Source of the DNA: Dendrolimus kikuchii
Lineage: Eukaryota; Arthropoda; Insecta; Lepidoptera; Lasiocampidae
Assembly (NCBI GenBank): GCA_019925095.2
Contig: CM034391.1
Location: 5,918,551-5,982,550, forward strand
DNA: 64,000 nucleotides
Reading direction: 5' to 3'
Notes under the pieces: generated by a model
What the model was told of the DNA's origin: nothing
The model's database searches: none
The model's input: the letters and a program-made list of their open reading frames with translations, nothing else
In this document: one piece after another, positions 41,700 through 54,455 of the stretch
Numbering within the stretch: position 1 is the first letter of the stretch
Layout of the letters: each line of letters starts with the position of its first letter
Program-made: the position numbers and the translations under genes

Positions 41700-43420
41700 T
41701 TTCCAACTCTATATATATGAGATAGTATTTAAGTTATTAAAAAAGTAATTTAAATGGAAATAAAACTAATTACGGAACATTGAGGTATAATGTACTACGT
41801 ACTAGAGAAGTCATCCGTAACTAGCTTATTTGTACGTACACTCGTTATGGTCCATGGACTTATGACTCGTTTAGTCTGCGCCGGGCTGTTGTCGATACTT
41901 TACGTGTAATTATGTGAAAAGTAACTATTAAAAAAGTGCCTTATGTGTACTAAGGTACTGTTTAAACTATTCAAGAAACTCAAATAAATGTCAATGCGTG
42001 ACATTTCCCCGGTAAATTTCTTGTATTTTTGAATAACATCTTATTTAAATTAAATTTTATCCATTTTAACGCGTCATCGCTGCGGCCATGTTTAAGCCAA
42101 TTTCATAGAGTAACAATTTGTGTCACGCAGATAAGACAACTACCGTATTGATGTTTACAGACAATGAAATTATTTCAATTCCCATGAGTTGTTTTATGAA
42201 GTGCACAATTTATCCGACTACGCAAAGCGGACGATCGGGTATTTTTGTAATGACGTATTATTTTATTATGATCTGTTTGTATTTACAGGTTTCCTCAGCC
42301 AAGCCATGAAAAGCCAGAGAAATGGATTAAATTTGTTCAGACGAATCGCAGCGCCGGAGCGTGGCTACCTTCTGAGCACACATACAATGCTCTGTTCATT
42401 GTAAGGATGACGGCACATACAATACTAAAACAGGACGAGTTGACTTAAAAAAATACTGCGACAAAAAACGAAGAAAGCTGATTTTGTTTAGTGGATTTTA
42501 AAGATATTTTTTTATTTACATTAGATAGTTATAAAAAAAACAACATGTTGCGCATTGATAAGTTTATTGTTATCATCCAACAAAACACGCGCATTACTAC
42601 GCAGATTCGCGGGTTTCCCATATCCGACATCTCGATGTGTGCAGGTTCCATCACAATATTTTACCTTCTCCGCTAGCACGTGGCGATTGTCACAGTATGC
42701 ACTTTAGATCAGAAAACTATCTTGGTTTGCACGCTTCCCGGCCAACATTCGTACCTATATCATTTGACACGCGAGTTTGAGACCAGGAATTTTATAATGA
42801 AAAATGCAAGCAAAGCGGTTTGCGTTCATCTTCATTATACGCACTGCAAGAGTGTGAACCTCATTGCCGGAGTCGGTCTTTCCGGATACTTACAACCTGG
42901 GTGCCTTCATGTCTCTTGTGAATTGTACCTATACATATATGTACCTTCTAGGTTAGCGTGCTCCATCTTAGACCATATCTCCGCTTTTATTGGTCGAGTT
43001 CATGGTCAAACGCGAACCTACTATCAAGAAACACTCTTCGACTTTTATATAAATCGTGATTATAATAAAAGTACCAAATTATCTGCAAAGTATAAGGGGT
43101 AAAACATGTAACGTCTTGATAGTGCTATTGACCGCACGTACATATATGTCTTTGCACCCTTTTGTGAAGGAATACTATAATAAGGGGCTGGATGTTTTTC
43201 TGTAATGTTTTTTTAAGGATTCTTTGTTGACATTTACATTTTTAGGGTTCTATAGCTACATTTGGAACAAACAGAACACTAACAAAGTCAAGTTCCTTCA
43301 AAATTGCTATACAGCTCAAAATTAAAGGCGAAGACGTTTTACGAGCAGTACTCTTTATTACTGAGGCGTAGAAAAAATTTCCGCCTTTATTATAAAATGT
43401 ATATGGTACTGTTATATGCA
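41700..43420. other. Stretch with unsupported open frames
   Basis: A 140-codon plus-strand frame (42680-43102) overlaps the LINE wording at 42640-42830 and has no domain. It is probably a chance frame. Nothing else recognised. Confidence 0.5.
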
Positions 43421-43424
43421 GGTA

Positions 43425-43664
43425 CTAGCTTCTGCCCGCAACTTCGTCCGCGTGGAATAGTAACCCCCCCCCCCCCCCACCCCCATTTTGAAACATTCTT
43501 CATTCGTGCTTCACTTTTATTGGTCTTATCGTGATGATATATAGCCTATAGCCTTTCTCGATAAATGGGCTATCTACCACTGAAAGAATTTTTCAAATCA
43601 GACCCGTAGTTCCTGAGATTAGCGCGTTCAAGCAAACAAACAAACTCTCCAGCTTTATATATTA
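43425..43664 (-). mobile_element. Helitron-like element, minus, with poly-C tract
   Basis: On the minus strand it starts near 43664 with CTAATATATAAAGC, contains GAACTACGGGTCTGATTTG and a G/C homopolymer (43462-43478), and ends GCGGACGAAGTTGCGGGCAG then AAGCTAG|T. Confidence 0.7.
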
Positions 43665-44222
43665 GTAAAAGATTTGACGGTAGTTCCTGTCATTTCAATT
43701 CAGATGAATCAACCAAAATGAACCATGTACACATAAGCTTGAATTATTCACTGTCATTAAATATCGCTCTGTCCGAAAGAACTGTGGACTACAGTTCTGT
43801 GACTTTCAACCAAAGTCATTGTTTGGTTGATCGATCTAATATCAGTAGTATATAAGATAAAGCTTAAAAATAATAAAAATAGTTTTTTATTTCTGTCAAT
43901 ACGTGGTAAGCTTCTAAAACATGTACAATAAATGTCACCTACAGCTTCTGGTTATGGGGTGGAAAAATCATAAACTTAGAGTGAAAGTGCTTTAAAAATA
44001 AAATTTTACTTAAAAAAATTAAGACAAGTTATGTTCTAGCCATTATCACTATTTATCACAATAACAGTAATATACATACACCATGCATACACCTTAAATA
44101 TTTACATCTCGGAATATTAATATCTTACACTCGCCTATCCAACTTGGGTAAGCGTAGTGGGTCTACCATCCTTGGCCCTAAAAAAATCGAGCCCAGCAGT
44201 GGGAGTTTTTTTTTTATAATCT

Positions 44223-44430
44223 TCTAATATATATAAATTACGTGTCACGTTGTTTGTCCGTGATGGACTCCTAAACTACTTGACCGATTTTAATAAAATT
44301 TTCACACCGTGTGCAGTTTGATCCAACTTGAAAGATAGGGTAGCTTACATTTGAACCCGGTAGGTGGCGCTGGAATCAGGTTCTAAATTTTATTTCTTCA
44401 GGGCAGAGCAACGTCTGCCGGGAGAGCTAG
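44223..44430 (+). mobile_element. Helitron-like element, plus, complete
   Basis: Starts TCTAATATATATAAATTACG and ends GGCAGAGCAACGTCTGCCGGGAGAGCTAG|T. It is inverted relative to 5115-5366. The TC start, 3' hairpin, CTAG end and insertion before T meet the Helitron criteria. Confidence 0.8.
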
Positions 44431-45373
44431 TAATGTTTATAAATTTCAATAAAATAAAATAAATTCAAATGGTTTGTTGCAGTTTTTAGATATAAATCCA
44501 AGGTTGAAGTAAAAAAAAAATGCCTACAATCAAAACACAGCTGATCCATCGTTGTTTTCACATAACTACATTACAATCCATCACCCAAATATCCATTACG
44601 CTACCGTGGACAGGGTCGAATAGGTTGTAAATTCCGTCTACATTTTGGCAATGTAACCTATCAGTCAACTTTTAACTTTATACTTTGAAGATAAAGTTTG
44701 ATATTGATGGTACTAGTTCTTGCAGTTAAGTACTGGTCAGTGTGCTAGGTATGCTCAAACCTCTTCAATTTTTCTGTCTACTTTAAATATGGTACATGTC
44801 ATAAGTGGTAAGTAAAAATTTTCCATTCAATGTACTCAAATGAAAATAGGTTGAGAATAAAAAAAATCTTATAATCGCACGCAGACTCAAAAGCCCCCCC
44901 CCCCACGGAAGCAATCTCTTTTTCCTAAACATAAATTATCCTATTCTTATTCCCGTTATCAAAAATATCTACTCAAGTATTGAATTTTACAATAAGCGGT
45001 ATATATTAAATAATACCATTTCCCTAAATCAAAAGTATGCCACCCTTATCTCTGCTATCAACGTATGTATTCATAAACCAAATATAATTTGATGACCGTT
45101 TCCCTAAATCTTACTATTCACTCAATTGCCTTACCATGTATAGAAAGTTGACATTACTAGCATGGAATTTATGTCAACTTTTCACAGGTAGTAAGGCAAA
45201 TTAACGGTTATTAAAATATAGGAACCGGCCATTGATCGGTTACTTCCCAAGATTAATGAAAGGAATACTTGCTATTTTTGACACAAACATATTTATTAAA
45301 ACAATCAATACTGTACATATTTAACCAATATAATTTTATTTAAATAAAACTGCAAGTTCCCATTCAAAACTCA

Positions 45374-45580
45374 GGGCCGCTTGCATAAGGTTGCTTAAAA
45401 TTATTTAAGAAACACAAAACGCATTTAACACCCTTAAATACAATTAGCGGCTTGCAGAACGCAAAATTTGCCCCTAAGTATGTTTAAAGAACTGTCAATA
45501 CGTTTTGTGTAAAACGTATTTAGACAGTTTAATATGATTAACTAATTTTTATTTAAAGGCGATCGTTATACAAGCGGCCC
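45374..45580 (-). mobile_element. Harbinger-like MITE, copy 2 (inverted)
   Basis: Reverse complement of 3983-4188, with the same GGGCCGCTTG ends and a 3-bp direct repeat TCA on each side (45371-45373, 45581-45583). A 3-bp duplication fits the PIF/Harbinger group. Confidence 0.8.
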
Positions 45581-46292
45581 TCAGGCTTCATTTTAATCTA
45601 GAATAAACTAATTGAAAGATTTAAATCTATTATACTTACTTACTACATTGCAACGTACCATGGCAACACTCAAGTGGTGCTCGAAGCCAATGCTAACATT
45701 GACTCTGGGTTTGTAAATAGAACTATGACCGACGGCTGCTCAACCAATTATATTTTAGTGATCACACTTATTGGGTCTGTAGTTACACACACAACGAAAC
45801 TCGTTGACCTAGTAAACCTACTTAACGCAATGGCTTTAGGGATGTTCTGATCGTGAAAAGAAAATGAATTCTTTGGTCGACAACTACAATGTACGAATCG
45901 TGTAAACTGGACAGAGCTAAGAATGCATAGTATACATTGCCCTGCCTTTTGTGCTTGCGAATTAAGTTCAACATAGATTGGAATTGAATTGGAATTCATA
46001 TCATGGAAAAAAAAATTGAAATGATCTTCTTTTGCCTTTGCAAGTATTAAATCAAATTATTCTTAAACTAGATTAAAAATAGTCGTAGTTAGGGCAAAAC
46101 ATCGCCTTTTTCACCCCATAAAGTATAGTCATTTCATACTTTTACCTCATTGCTACTTTCCTCTTAATTTTAAATAAGCTATCAGTTGAGTACGTCGTCA
46201 CACCGTATAGGGCCGATTTTTCAATCGTCAGATAAAAGTTATCGGTGGAATAAATTAATTCAAAGAATTCAATTATATATATATATATATTA

Positions 46293-47291
46293 GGGCGGGT
46301 CAAATTGTATGGAACGATTTTTTTTGATGAAGCGTATAGCAAAAACGTAATCTATAGGTGATTCTGAGAAATTTTGCTCAAGAGACCATAGCTCTCAGTC
46401 GGATTTGGAGCCCCCCAAAATTTCAAATTAGAAATTTTTCCATATATACATAGAACAATTTAATTGAATTCGTCATAAAATCGGATAGAATTATAGTAGA
46501 TTTCTCAATCTGGGCTTGTTTGAAAGGGCCGATTTTTCAATCGCCAAAATACTTAAATAAAAACTCGGTTATCACAATACCAATGTTTTTTTTTATTTTT
46601 AAATTTAGTGTGACACAATCAAAGAGTGAAGTGATAATATCAAAGTTATTATGGATAATCAAGAACCATCAACATCGTCTGCGGTGTCTTCGCAAATGGA
46701 AGCAACAACATCAACAAGTTTTGACTCTAGATTGACTAACATGCCAAAATGATCTTAGTTTGCCTACTAAATGTGACATTTTAAAATATTTTTTTTTTTA
46801 AGTGATCGTGCTAAATTTGAAAGCAAAAATTTTCTCGTATAAAACTTTTACTCCTCACGTAACAGATAAATTGATCCAAATTTGGTGTAAATTAAATATT
46901 GAAATTATTAATAAAAAGAGTGTTTTAAAAAAATTAAGAAAAAATTAAATTCAGAATTTATTAGTTAAAAGTTCATTCTAGGCTATTTTTCGACAAAAAA
47001 TTCCTAATATCTCTACTTAAAATAAAAAAAATATTGGTAACAATACAGATTCTGAAAGGTAATAAAAATACCTTTCCAACAAGCCCAGATTGAGAAATCT
47101 ACTATAATTCTATCCGATTTTATGACGAATTTAATTAAATTATTCTACGTATATATGGAAAAATATCTATTTTGAAATTTTGGGGGGCTCCAAATCCGAC
47201 TTAGAGCTATAGTCTCTTAAGCAAAATTTCTCAAAATCACCTATAGATTACGTTTTTGCTATACGCTTTATCAAAAAAAAATTAATCCGCC

Positions 47292-47292
<1 letters not shown>
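46293..47292 (+). mobile_element. 1-kb foldback DNA element with about 225-bp inverted ends
   Basis: The inverted arms lie at about 46293-46527 and 47071-47292. They start GGGCGGGTCAAATT and GGGCGGATTAATTT and are flanked by TA on each side, inside (AT)n runs. The arms match through a block containing AATCTATAGGTGATT, ATCCGACT/CGGATTTGGAGC and AGATTTCTCAATCTGGGCTTGTT. A TA target would suit a Tc1/mariner-type mover, but the TA-rich surroundings weaken that inference. The centre holds a small open reading frame and AT-rich sequence. Confidence 0.75.
46651..46752 (+). pseudogene. N-terminal ORF remnant inside the foldback element
   Basis: The ATG at 46651 opens a 33-codon Ser/Thr-rich reading (starts MDNQEPSTSSAVSSQ, ends LTNMPK, then TGA). 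Downstream, in a shifted frame at about 46755-46975, the DNA again reads like protein (KCDILKYFF, DRAKFESKNFLV, KLIQIWCKLNIEIINKKSV, LKKLRKKL). Together these look like the start of a frameshifted transposon protein of a family I do not recognise. The rest of any such protein is absent. Confidence 0.4.

Positions 47293-47296
<4 letters not shown>

Positions 47297-47364
<68 letters not shown>
47297..47364. repeat. (AT)n microsatellite
   Basis: About 34 AT units directly beside the foldback element. A similar shorter run lies at 46274-46292 on its other side, suggesting insertion into an (AT)n target. Confidence 0.95.
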
Positions 47365-47368
<4 letters not shown>

Positions 47369-47507
47369 CATCCTTTCCGATTTAGTCAAGATTGCCTGGC
47401 CTATCTACTTCAAAAGACTCATGGAATCACATATCTTGAAAAGAAATAAATTTTGAGTCGAATGTTCCTCCAGGAAGACGGTAGCTTATCCCTCTAACCA
47501 TCTAGGG

Positions 47508-50482
47508 CAGTGGTTCCCAAACTTATTTTGTATACTGCCCACTTTGAGAATAAATTATTTTTTAGCGCCCCCATTTTTTCACATTAAATTAATTGATTAT
47601 TCTGAGCTATATTAGCGGAGATTAAACATTCATTCTAAACGAGACTTTTACTATATCCCGCAAGAGTTAACTTGAGACCTAAGCGCAGTATGTAGTACAC
47701 AACGGCGCTGAGGTCTCAAGTGAACTCTTACGGGCTACACCTTCCAATGAGAATGATTATTGAAACGCAACTTTATAGTATTCAGACAGAGAGTATCTTT
47801 TATTCAAACTAAAACAAACATAATCGATTCTTATATAAAAACTAATATGAAGGACGAATCTGATGCTGTTTAACAAGTTTGTTGATATCAGGTTCCAATT
47901 TACTTAAGAACAGCCTCAAGTCGCCACGTTTGGTAACATGCAAACGATTTCTCTTTTTAGTAAACAGCGTTGCCACAGCACTAAATCCACGTTCACACAA
48001 CTATGACGATGGGAATGCTATCAAGAATCGCTGAACGGATTGACCACAATCCTGGGTACAATTGCGGGATCGGTTTTTGTAGCCAAAATTCTTGGTAGCC
48101 ATTTTGAACTTGATTTTTATTTCCTCGTTTGTTGTCAATTCTATAAGTTCTTCTTCCAGCTGAGGTGACATTGCTGTGTTGACATTTGAAAACGGATCCA
48201 ACATCCAGTCTGGTATTTCCAATTTCAAAATGTCCTGGTATCGTTCAGTGAAGTCAATGTGGAGGTTTTCCAAATGTTGGCAGTAGGCAAGCAAGTCATC
48301 GTTACTGCAGGACACTGATAAATTCGGAAACTCACGTCTACCTATATTCTTTTTGTGTAGAAGCAGTTTGGCTGCGAAAGCAGCAACAACATTTTTTGTT
48401 TTAATTAAATTTACCTAGTTCATCGCCTTGCAGTTGGAGATTCATGTCGTTGAACAATTTATACAGGTATGTCATGTAAGCTATATCATTCTTTGATGTA
48501 ATGAGCTTGTTGTGCAATCTGTATCTTTAGTTTCCAAGAACTCTATCACAGTGTAAAACAGGTTATAAAATCGATTCAGACAATTGCCTCTTGATAACCA
48601 ACGAACTTCAGTATGAAACAACATACGGTTGAAATCTTCATTATTAGTGACACAAAGCTGATGAAATAATCTATCATTCAAAGAGCTGTTACGGATTTTA
48701 TTGACTGCTTTGACGACATATTGCAGTGATTGAAATAGTAGTTCACTTAAGTTTCTAGCAACCAAATGTTGTTTATAAATAACACAAGGACATCTGAATT
48801 ATTTTTTTTAAGTACGCTATGAAGCCTTTATGGCACCCTGTCATAGCCGGAGCGCCATCCGTAGCAGCTGAATAATATTTTTCAAAGGAATCTCTTTCTC
48901 ATCACAAAACTTTTCCAATGTATTCAATATGGTTTCGCCTTTTGTATCGGTCTCTAAATTTCTAGCAAGCAATAGTTCTTCACATATTTTCTCATCTTTA
49001 ATAAACCTCACGTAAGACAGCAACAATGCTTCATTAGTTGGTAAAGTGGACTCATCGATCTGAATTGAGAATTGACTAGTTCTTAGATGATTGCACAATG
49101 ATCCTTCAATGTTTTCAGCCATTTCACAATTCGTCTTTGCACAAAATTATTACTCAAAGGAATTTTTCGGGTAATATCTGTGGCCGGTTTATGAAGCACA
49201 GTAGTTATTACTTCCTTTATTGCTGGAAAAATGAACTCTTCTCCGATGTTGCGTGGTTTGCCTTTTTGAGAAATTAACAAAGAGATATTGTACGAAGCTC
49301 GAAGTCCGTCCTCATCTTGCTTAGCAGCCACTGAAATTAGTTTTGCTACACTTGGCTGAGTATTATGCTTCTTCTCTAGGTCTTGAAAATATGCTACATT
49401 TTTGTCTTTCTTATCTGGATGCATTTTATTTAAATGATCTTGCAGTCTTGAAGGCTTCATTGCTTCATTCGAAAATGTTTTTAGACATAGAAGGCACAAC
49501 GGCGATGATGGGTTTGTGGGATTTTCAATGAATCCGAATTTAACATATTTCGCACAGTATTGCCGTCTCTTCTTTTTTACTTCCGACAATGTTTTGTTTT
49601 GATAAATACGTAAGTAAGTGTTGAACTTAAGTACTGCTTATCTATTACGCGCGAAACCACAAATGAAAATAAAATAAATATTACGTTTTTTATATAGGCA
49701 TAAGCAGCACGCACCGACAGGGATAAGACAAACATGCATAAACTAATATTGCGGAGATAACCCAAGGAATGATAAGCTTTTGGATAATGAGTGTATTTAA
49801 GAAATAAATGGTAAAAAAATATAATGCAATCTTTTACAATGTGGCAGACCAAGAGCCTTATTTTATTTTAACAAGTCAACTTCAAATCAATTAAAAAACA
49901 TATCCAAAAGGATAAAAGGAGTACGCAACAACTCGTTTATCTCATTCCACACTCAATCGTACTGAACAAGTAAGAACAAGTATTCTATGAACCAGCCGAT
50001 GGATACAGGAATGCACAAATCGGGTTATTTAACAAAAACTTGTTAAAACATGATTGCCCGCGGTCTATCATTTGCGAAAATTACCTATCTAGGAATACTA
50101 TTAAACTTATTTAACTATTAAAATGCGAAAGTGTGTCTGTTACTTTTTTATTTGTTTGTTTGTCTACTTTCATTTCGAAACGGAGCGACCGATTGACACG
50201 ATTTTTATTTCATTTATTAAATAAAACAGGACAGATATATAAACTACGCGGAGAGAAATATCGAACCAAGTTTGAGCAATCTCTTAATTAATATTAGTTG
50301 ATGTTCACAAGTTGTAGTTGAGAGTTCAGTTGGTGTCTAAGAGTCCTCCTAGCTAGATGAAATTACAAATCGCCCCCCAAGCCTTTACACAAGGCCCCCA
50401 TTCTTTTCTGGGTCTCTTACCGCCTCCCTTTAGGCCTGCAGCGCCCACAGGGGGGCGTTATCGCCCACTTTGGGAAAGGATG
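47508..50482 (-). mobile_element. hAT DNA transposon, complete ends, dead transposase
   Basis: An 8-bp target duplication ATCTAGGG (47500-47507 and 50483-50490) brackets the element. The terminal inverted repeats start CAGTGGTTCCCAAA on the left and CATCCTTTCCCAAA on the right (10 of 14 match), followed by related GCGCCCCC/ACGCCCCC blocks. Length is 2975 bp. The transposase remnant lies between 49589 and 47842, leaving about 0.9 kb upstream. A 30-bp imperfect inverted repeat with an 18-nt loop (47657-47734) near the left end may be a nested palindromic element or a subterminal structure. Confidence 0.9.
47842..49589 (-). pseudogene. hAT transposase (BED finger, SCAND3/ZBED-like), frameshifted
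   Basis: The reading frame starts at 49589 with MSEVKKKRRQYC. A BED-type zinc finger follows (CLLCLKTF then LQDHLNKMHP). Later blocks are typical of SCAND3/ZBED/FAM200-like hAT proteins: FSIQIDESTLP, CEELLLARNLETDTKGE, ATDGAPAMTG, LFHTEVRWLSRG and the C-terminal dimerisation segment ERGFSAVATLFTKKRNRL. The frame breaks near 49128 (after QRRI), near 48880 (after PLKNI), between 48840 and 48765, and again between 48520 and 48315. A TAG interrupts the C-terminal part at about 48004. The total span of about 580 codons is near the family's normal length, so the copy was full-length and decayed by small mutations. It cannot make an active transposase. Confidence 0.9.
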
Positions 50483-50489
50483 ATCTAGG

Positions 50490-52655
50490 GCGTCATCGAG
50501 GTGCCCTTGCGCTACCAAGCTGATCCACGGATAAACTGATCCCAAACCTCAATTACTAAATCAGTTAAAACCAATATGTGGAACCATCTTAGTCTCCTGA
50601 ATACACATATCATAATAACAATCTAGGTTTTCTTAAAACAAACTCACGAGAAAAACCTGGATAGTTGTCGAATAACCATCCAAGGTTAGTCAGTTCCGAT
50701 AAAGTTTGAGTCGTGAATTCAACGCTCAAAGTTCCGAGGTTCTAAAAAACCCGGACCTAACCTAAATTAATATGAAATCATCCACTATGTGCTTTCACAT
50801 CTAACTAGTTATCATTTCATAATAGTTTTATGCCTATTTAATACATATTCAGCGTCAACAGAATCACTTGCGTATAGATATATATTTCAAAGAAAGTAAC
50901 ATACTAGAAAACATTAAATTGAAATAAGTAACTCAATTACACTAAACCAAGGTAAACTTTCTAAACAGGAAAGTATTTAAATCAATAAAAAAAAACAATT
51001 CAGTCAAATAAACTTTCAATTTTAAATCCGACAAGCTTTTCCAAACAAGTCGCATGATTGTTGTAGAGTATAATGTAATAGTGTAGTGTTATAAAATATA
51101 TATATAACATAGACACATATATGAATAAACTAAATAATAGATAATAAATCAAGACTACGACCTCACAGCCCTAAGTCAGTAATAAACCTTCCTATATCCA
51201 AAACAACCATAACTCATTACGACGTCTGACTTCAAGCTCACTGCGACAAGAGTAGATGGACATTAACAATCAACACCCCAACTCCAATCAGCAGACACAA
51301 CAAGTAAGAGTTTATAATCAGGTCCATCAGCATGTATGCAACAGCAAGACGAGAACTCCTATAAGTAAAATCTATTGACATATAATTAATTAATCTTCCG
51401 TAACAAATTAATAAATAATTATATTAATTGAGAAGAATCATCAAAAGCTTCCAATAAATCTTGACTATTAAGAAGTAGTGTTATTTAATTAAGTTTCTAA
51501 GTCAATATTATATTTAAGGATCCTTAAATGAAATTAAAATAAATTAATATATTTTTATCCGTAAGAGACTATGCATCAAAGCTCCTAAGTAGTTACTTAT
51601 ATTAGTACGCTTAGGTCTATAATTAACCCTTAATAATTTAGTTAACTATAAAAACTGAAACAAAATGTACAAACAATTTTTATCTGTTAATAACGGAGAA
51701 GTCAAGTAAGATTTACTTTAAATTAATTTACCTCCATATAGCTCATTCTCCATGTAATATATAAATTAAGGACAGTAACTAGTTAAGTTCTAAAATATAT
51801 AGGTCAGTAGATAGTAAACGAGCCAACCTATCATTACATATAACCATGTAAGATTCCAATATTACATGCTTATGTATTTCTATAGTATTTATACCTAGAT
51901 AAGTTAAAGAAACGTTCCTATTAAATTACAATTTTGAAGAAACGGATCCAAAGAGCCCAACATGTTTAAAGGCTGCCAGCTAGGTATAACAAAATCAATG
52001 CTAACTTATATATGCTACCAAGAATAATTACATATTACTAATCAGGCCTTTAAGGATAATTAAAATTTTACACATACAACCAATTATTATTAAGCTACTA
52101 ATACATTACAAAAGACAAGACGTGAACAGATCTGAAGAACGTCTGAAAACATAACAAGCAAGATATCAGGTAAGTCTACATGGTTAGTAAAATTATTAAT
52201 GTATTAAATAAAGCCTGAAGACTTAGCCTGGCCCTTTGGTGAAATCTAAACATCCATATCCGAAATACGTAATTATGTTGCAATTATAATCGCTTTTATT
52301 ATTAATAGCGATTAGTTTGTTCATTAATTCACAACTAGATTTTCTCCATCTGAAAATATAAATCACATTTTTTTCCAGAGAGTATTTTTTTTCATGTCTT
52401 GTTCTGTCAAACACAACCATTCAAGTCCCAATCCTGTAAAATGTTTCAAATAAAGAAAAATTTAAATTATGTAATACAAAAAGGTTAATAATAAATACAT
52501 AATATATCCGAAATTAAGGGGAATATACATTGTATGTAGAACAGCTCCACCTTTATATTGAAGTCAAAATTAATAGATTACACCGAGGATGAAAAAGAAC
52601 AAATATGCGATGAAGCGTACCGTTACACTATGTACGTATCAAACGCAACATTATA
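50490..52655. other. AT-rich stretch right of the hAT element
   Basis: No gene, tRNA or repeat recognised over about 2 kb. The sequence is evenly AT-rich. Confidence 0.55.
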
Positions 52656-52659
52656 AACA

Positions 52660-52876
52660 CTAGTGGTCGCCCGTGGTCGAAATTCGACCATAATAATTAA
52701 TGTCAAAGACTATATACTTCTATAATCACAGATCGTTTTAATGTATTTTTTATGCATAATTTAAAAAAAATATTAGCATTCGTCGCTTCTTCTTTATGTA
52801 AACTAAGTCTGCGAAAATTTACACTTCTCCATCCGCGCAATTTTTATAAAAAGGTGGTATATATATAAAATATATT
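52660..52876 (-). mobile_element. Helitron-like element, minus
   Basis: Its 3' end is the small palindrome TGGTCGAAATTCGACCA followed by GGGCGACCACTAG|T (complement of 52660-52700). The other end runs into a (TA)n tract near 52860. No coding is seen. Confidence 0.6.
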
Positions 52877-53530
52877 CGGTAGAGACTTTGTGAAAGACTT
52901 CATGTACTTTGAATACAGCTATTTCCATCTATTGGGTGTGGTATTATTGTCCTCTATGAATTTTTCACAAGGGACCCGCCGTAGAGACCGCTTTACACCG
53001 ACGGTGCGATGTAATCAAACTTTTACACGGTTGCGTTAGAGAGCCATAAATGTCGTGGCTTTTTGTATTTATGAGTGCTTGTCGTTGGGTAAATGTGTTA
53101 GGCCGCGTTTCTGATAATAGCGGTGAGCGGAACGACAACGGGCTGATGGCGGCTGGCAGAACCTATCGCTTCTTTCTCCTTGAGGTCCAGGAGTATGAGA
53201 AACGTAAAAAAAGAACATTGGAATGTTGACAATGACAGACACTGAGATTAACAATAAGAAACAAAGGAGATAACACTATGTACGCTTATCATAAATATTA
53301 AAACCAATAAAAAGTTTTATATCTGTAATTAGACAAGATAGAAAGTCAAACAAATTTGATGTAAGTAATTTTAAACTTTATTGTCTAACAGTTAAACATA
53401 ATTTTCTGCGAAACTGTCGGTTCTGTGATTTAGTTTGAAACGGTAGCATGTGCTCGTGGAACATTAAATGAATCAATTTGAAAACTGGCGAACCTTTTCA
53501 TATCACAAATGTACATATAGAACTTTACTA

Positions 53531-53730
53531 ATTGTTGGCGCGGGCGGGAGCATGGATAAGATAGAAAGAAAGGACTTTCGGGATAGGTCGCCACACCAGA
53601 CACGCTACGAACGATGCGGGCCTCGCAGCGGTAGGCACGACTTCTTCGTGATCCTTTCTTCACGTCTTGTGCTTCCTTCGACCAGTGGACCAGCTGGAAT
53701 GGTACAGGGAGAACGTACCAGTTGAACGGA
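53531..53730 (+). repeat. R1-like LINE 3' UTR fragment
   Basis: Matches 22340-22530 through 'ggtcgccacaccagacacgctacgaacgatgcgggc', 'cttcgtgatcctttcttcacgtcttgtg' and 'tcgaccagtggaccagctggaatggtacag'. Only the UTR is present. The open frames on both strands here are incidental. Confidence 0.8.
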
Positions 53731-53814
53731 AAATTTGTCACGAAATGTCAAGGAGCAAACCCGAGATCTCCTCGTTTCAGTGAGCTAGGCGGACAAAGTC
53801 TTAGACCACTCATG

Positions 53815-54065
53815 GCTGGTTCCTATGTCTTGATATTCATTTAATTGCCTTATTTTTAATTTTCAAAATTTAACCTTACTTGTATGTAGCTTATGTCGAG
53901 TTTTCACCGCTCTTAAGGCAAATTAACCCTTATGGCCCGTTCCTATATCAACCATTTATTTGCCTTACTATCGGTTAAAATTTGACCTAAGTCCCATACA
54001 AGTAATGTCACAATTCAACCAGTGGTATGGCAGTTGAGTGAATAGTAAGATATAGGAACCGATCA
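53815..54065. repeat. GGTTCCTATAT-ended MITE family, two adjacent copies
   Basis: 'ggttcctatgtcttgat', 'cccgttcctatatcaacc' and the closing 'agtaagatataggaacc' recur, with 'gccttact' and 'ggcaaattaac' between. Related pieces lie at 45120-45245 and 24300-24410. Confidence 0.6.
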
Positions 54066-54234
54066 TCAACTAAAGAGACCGATAAAAAGAGAAATAGAAA
54101 AATTAAATATAAAAACCCCAATATAGCAAAAAGCCCGGACAATCCCGTTCGTAAGGAGGGAGGAATTTAAAAAAAACCAAAGAGACCATTTATACTTGCA
54201 TTAATTTCCCTACGCTCGCAAATTGCGAGTATAG

Positions 54235-54455
54235 ATCACTTAATAAGAAATATAAATATTATAAACGCGAAAGATGTATGTTTGTTACTCTTTCACGCAA
54301 AAACTACTGAATGGATTTTGATGAAACTTTACAGTAATGTAGCTTACACATCAGAATAACACATAGGCTATAATTTATAAAGATATAATGTGAATTATCC
54401 AAAATATAACGATTTTCCATCACCACGTAGGTGAAACCACGGGCGAAGCTTGTAA
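54235..54455 (+). mobile_element. Helitron-like element, decayed 3' end
   Basis: Begins 'aatattataaacgcgaaag' and includes 'aaaactactgaatggattttgatgaaa' and 'gtgaaaccacgggcgaagcttgt', where the terminal CTAG is mutated. Confidence 0.55.

Noticed and set aside
42680..43102. 140-codon plus-strand ORF as a gene
   Set aside because: It overlaps LINE-derived wording, has no domain, and its composition looks like chance translation.
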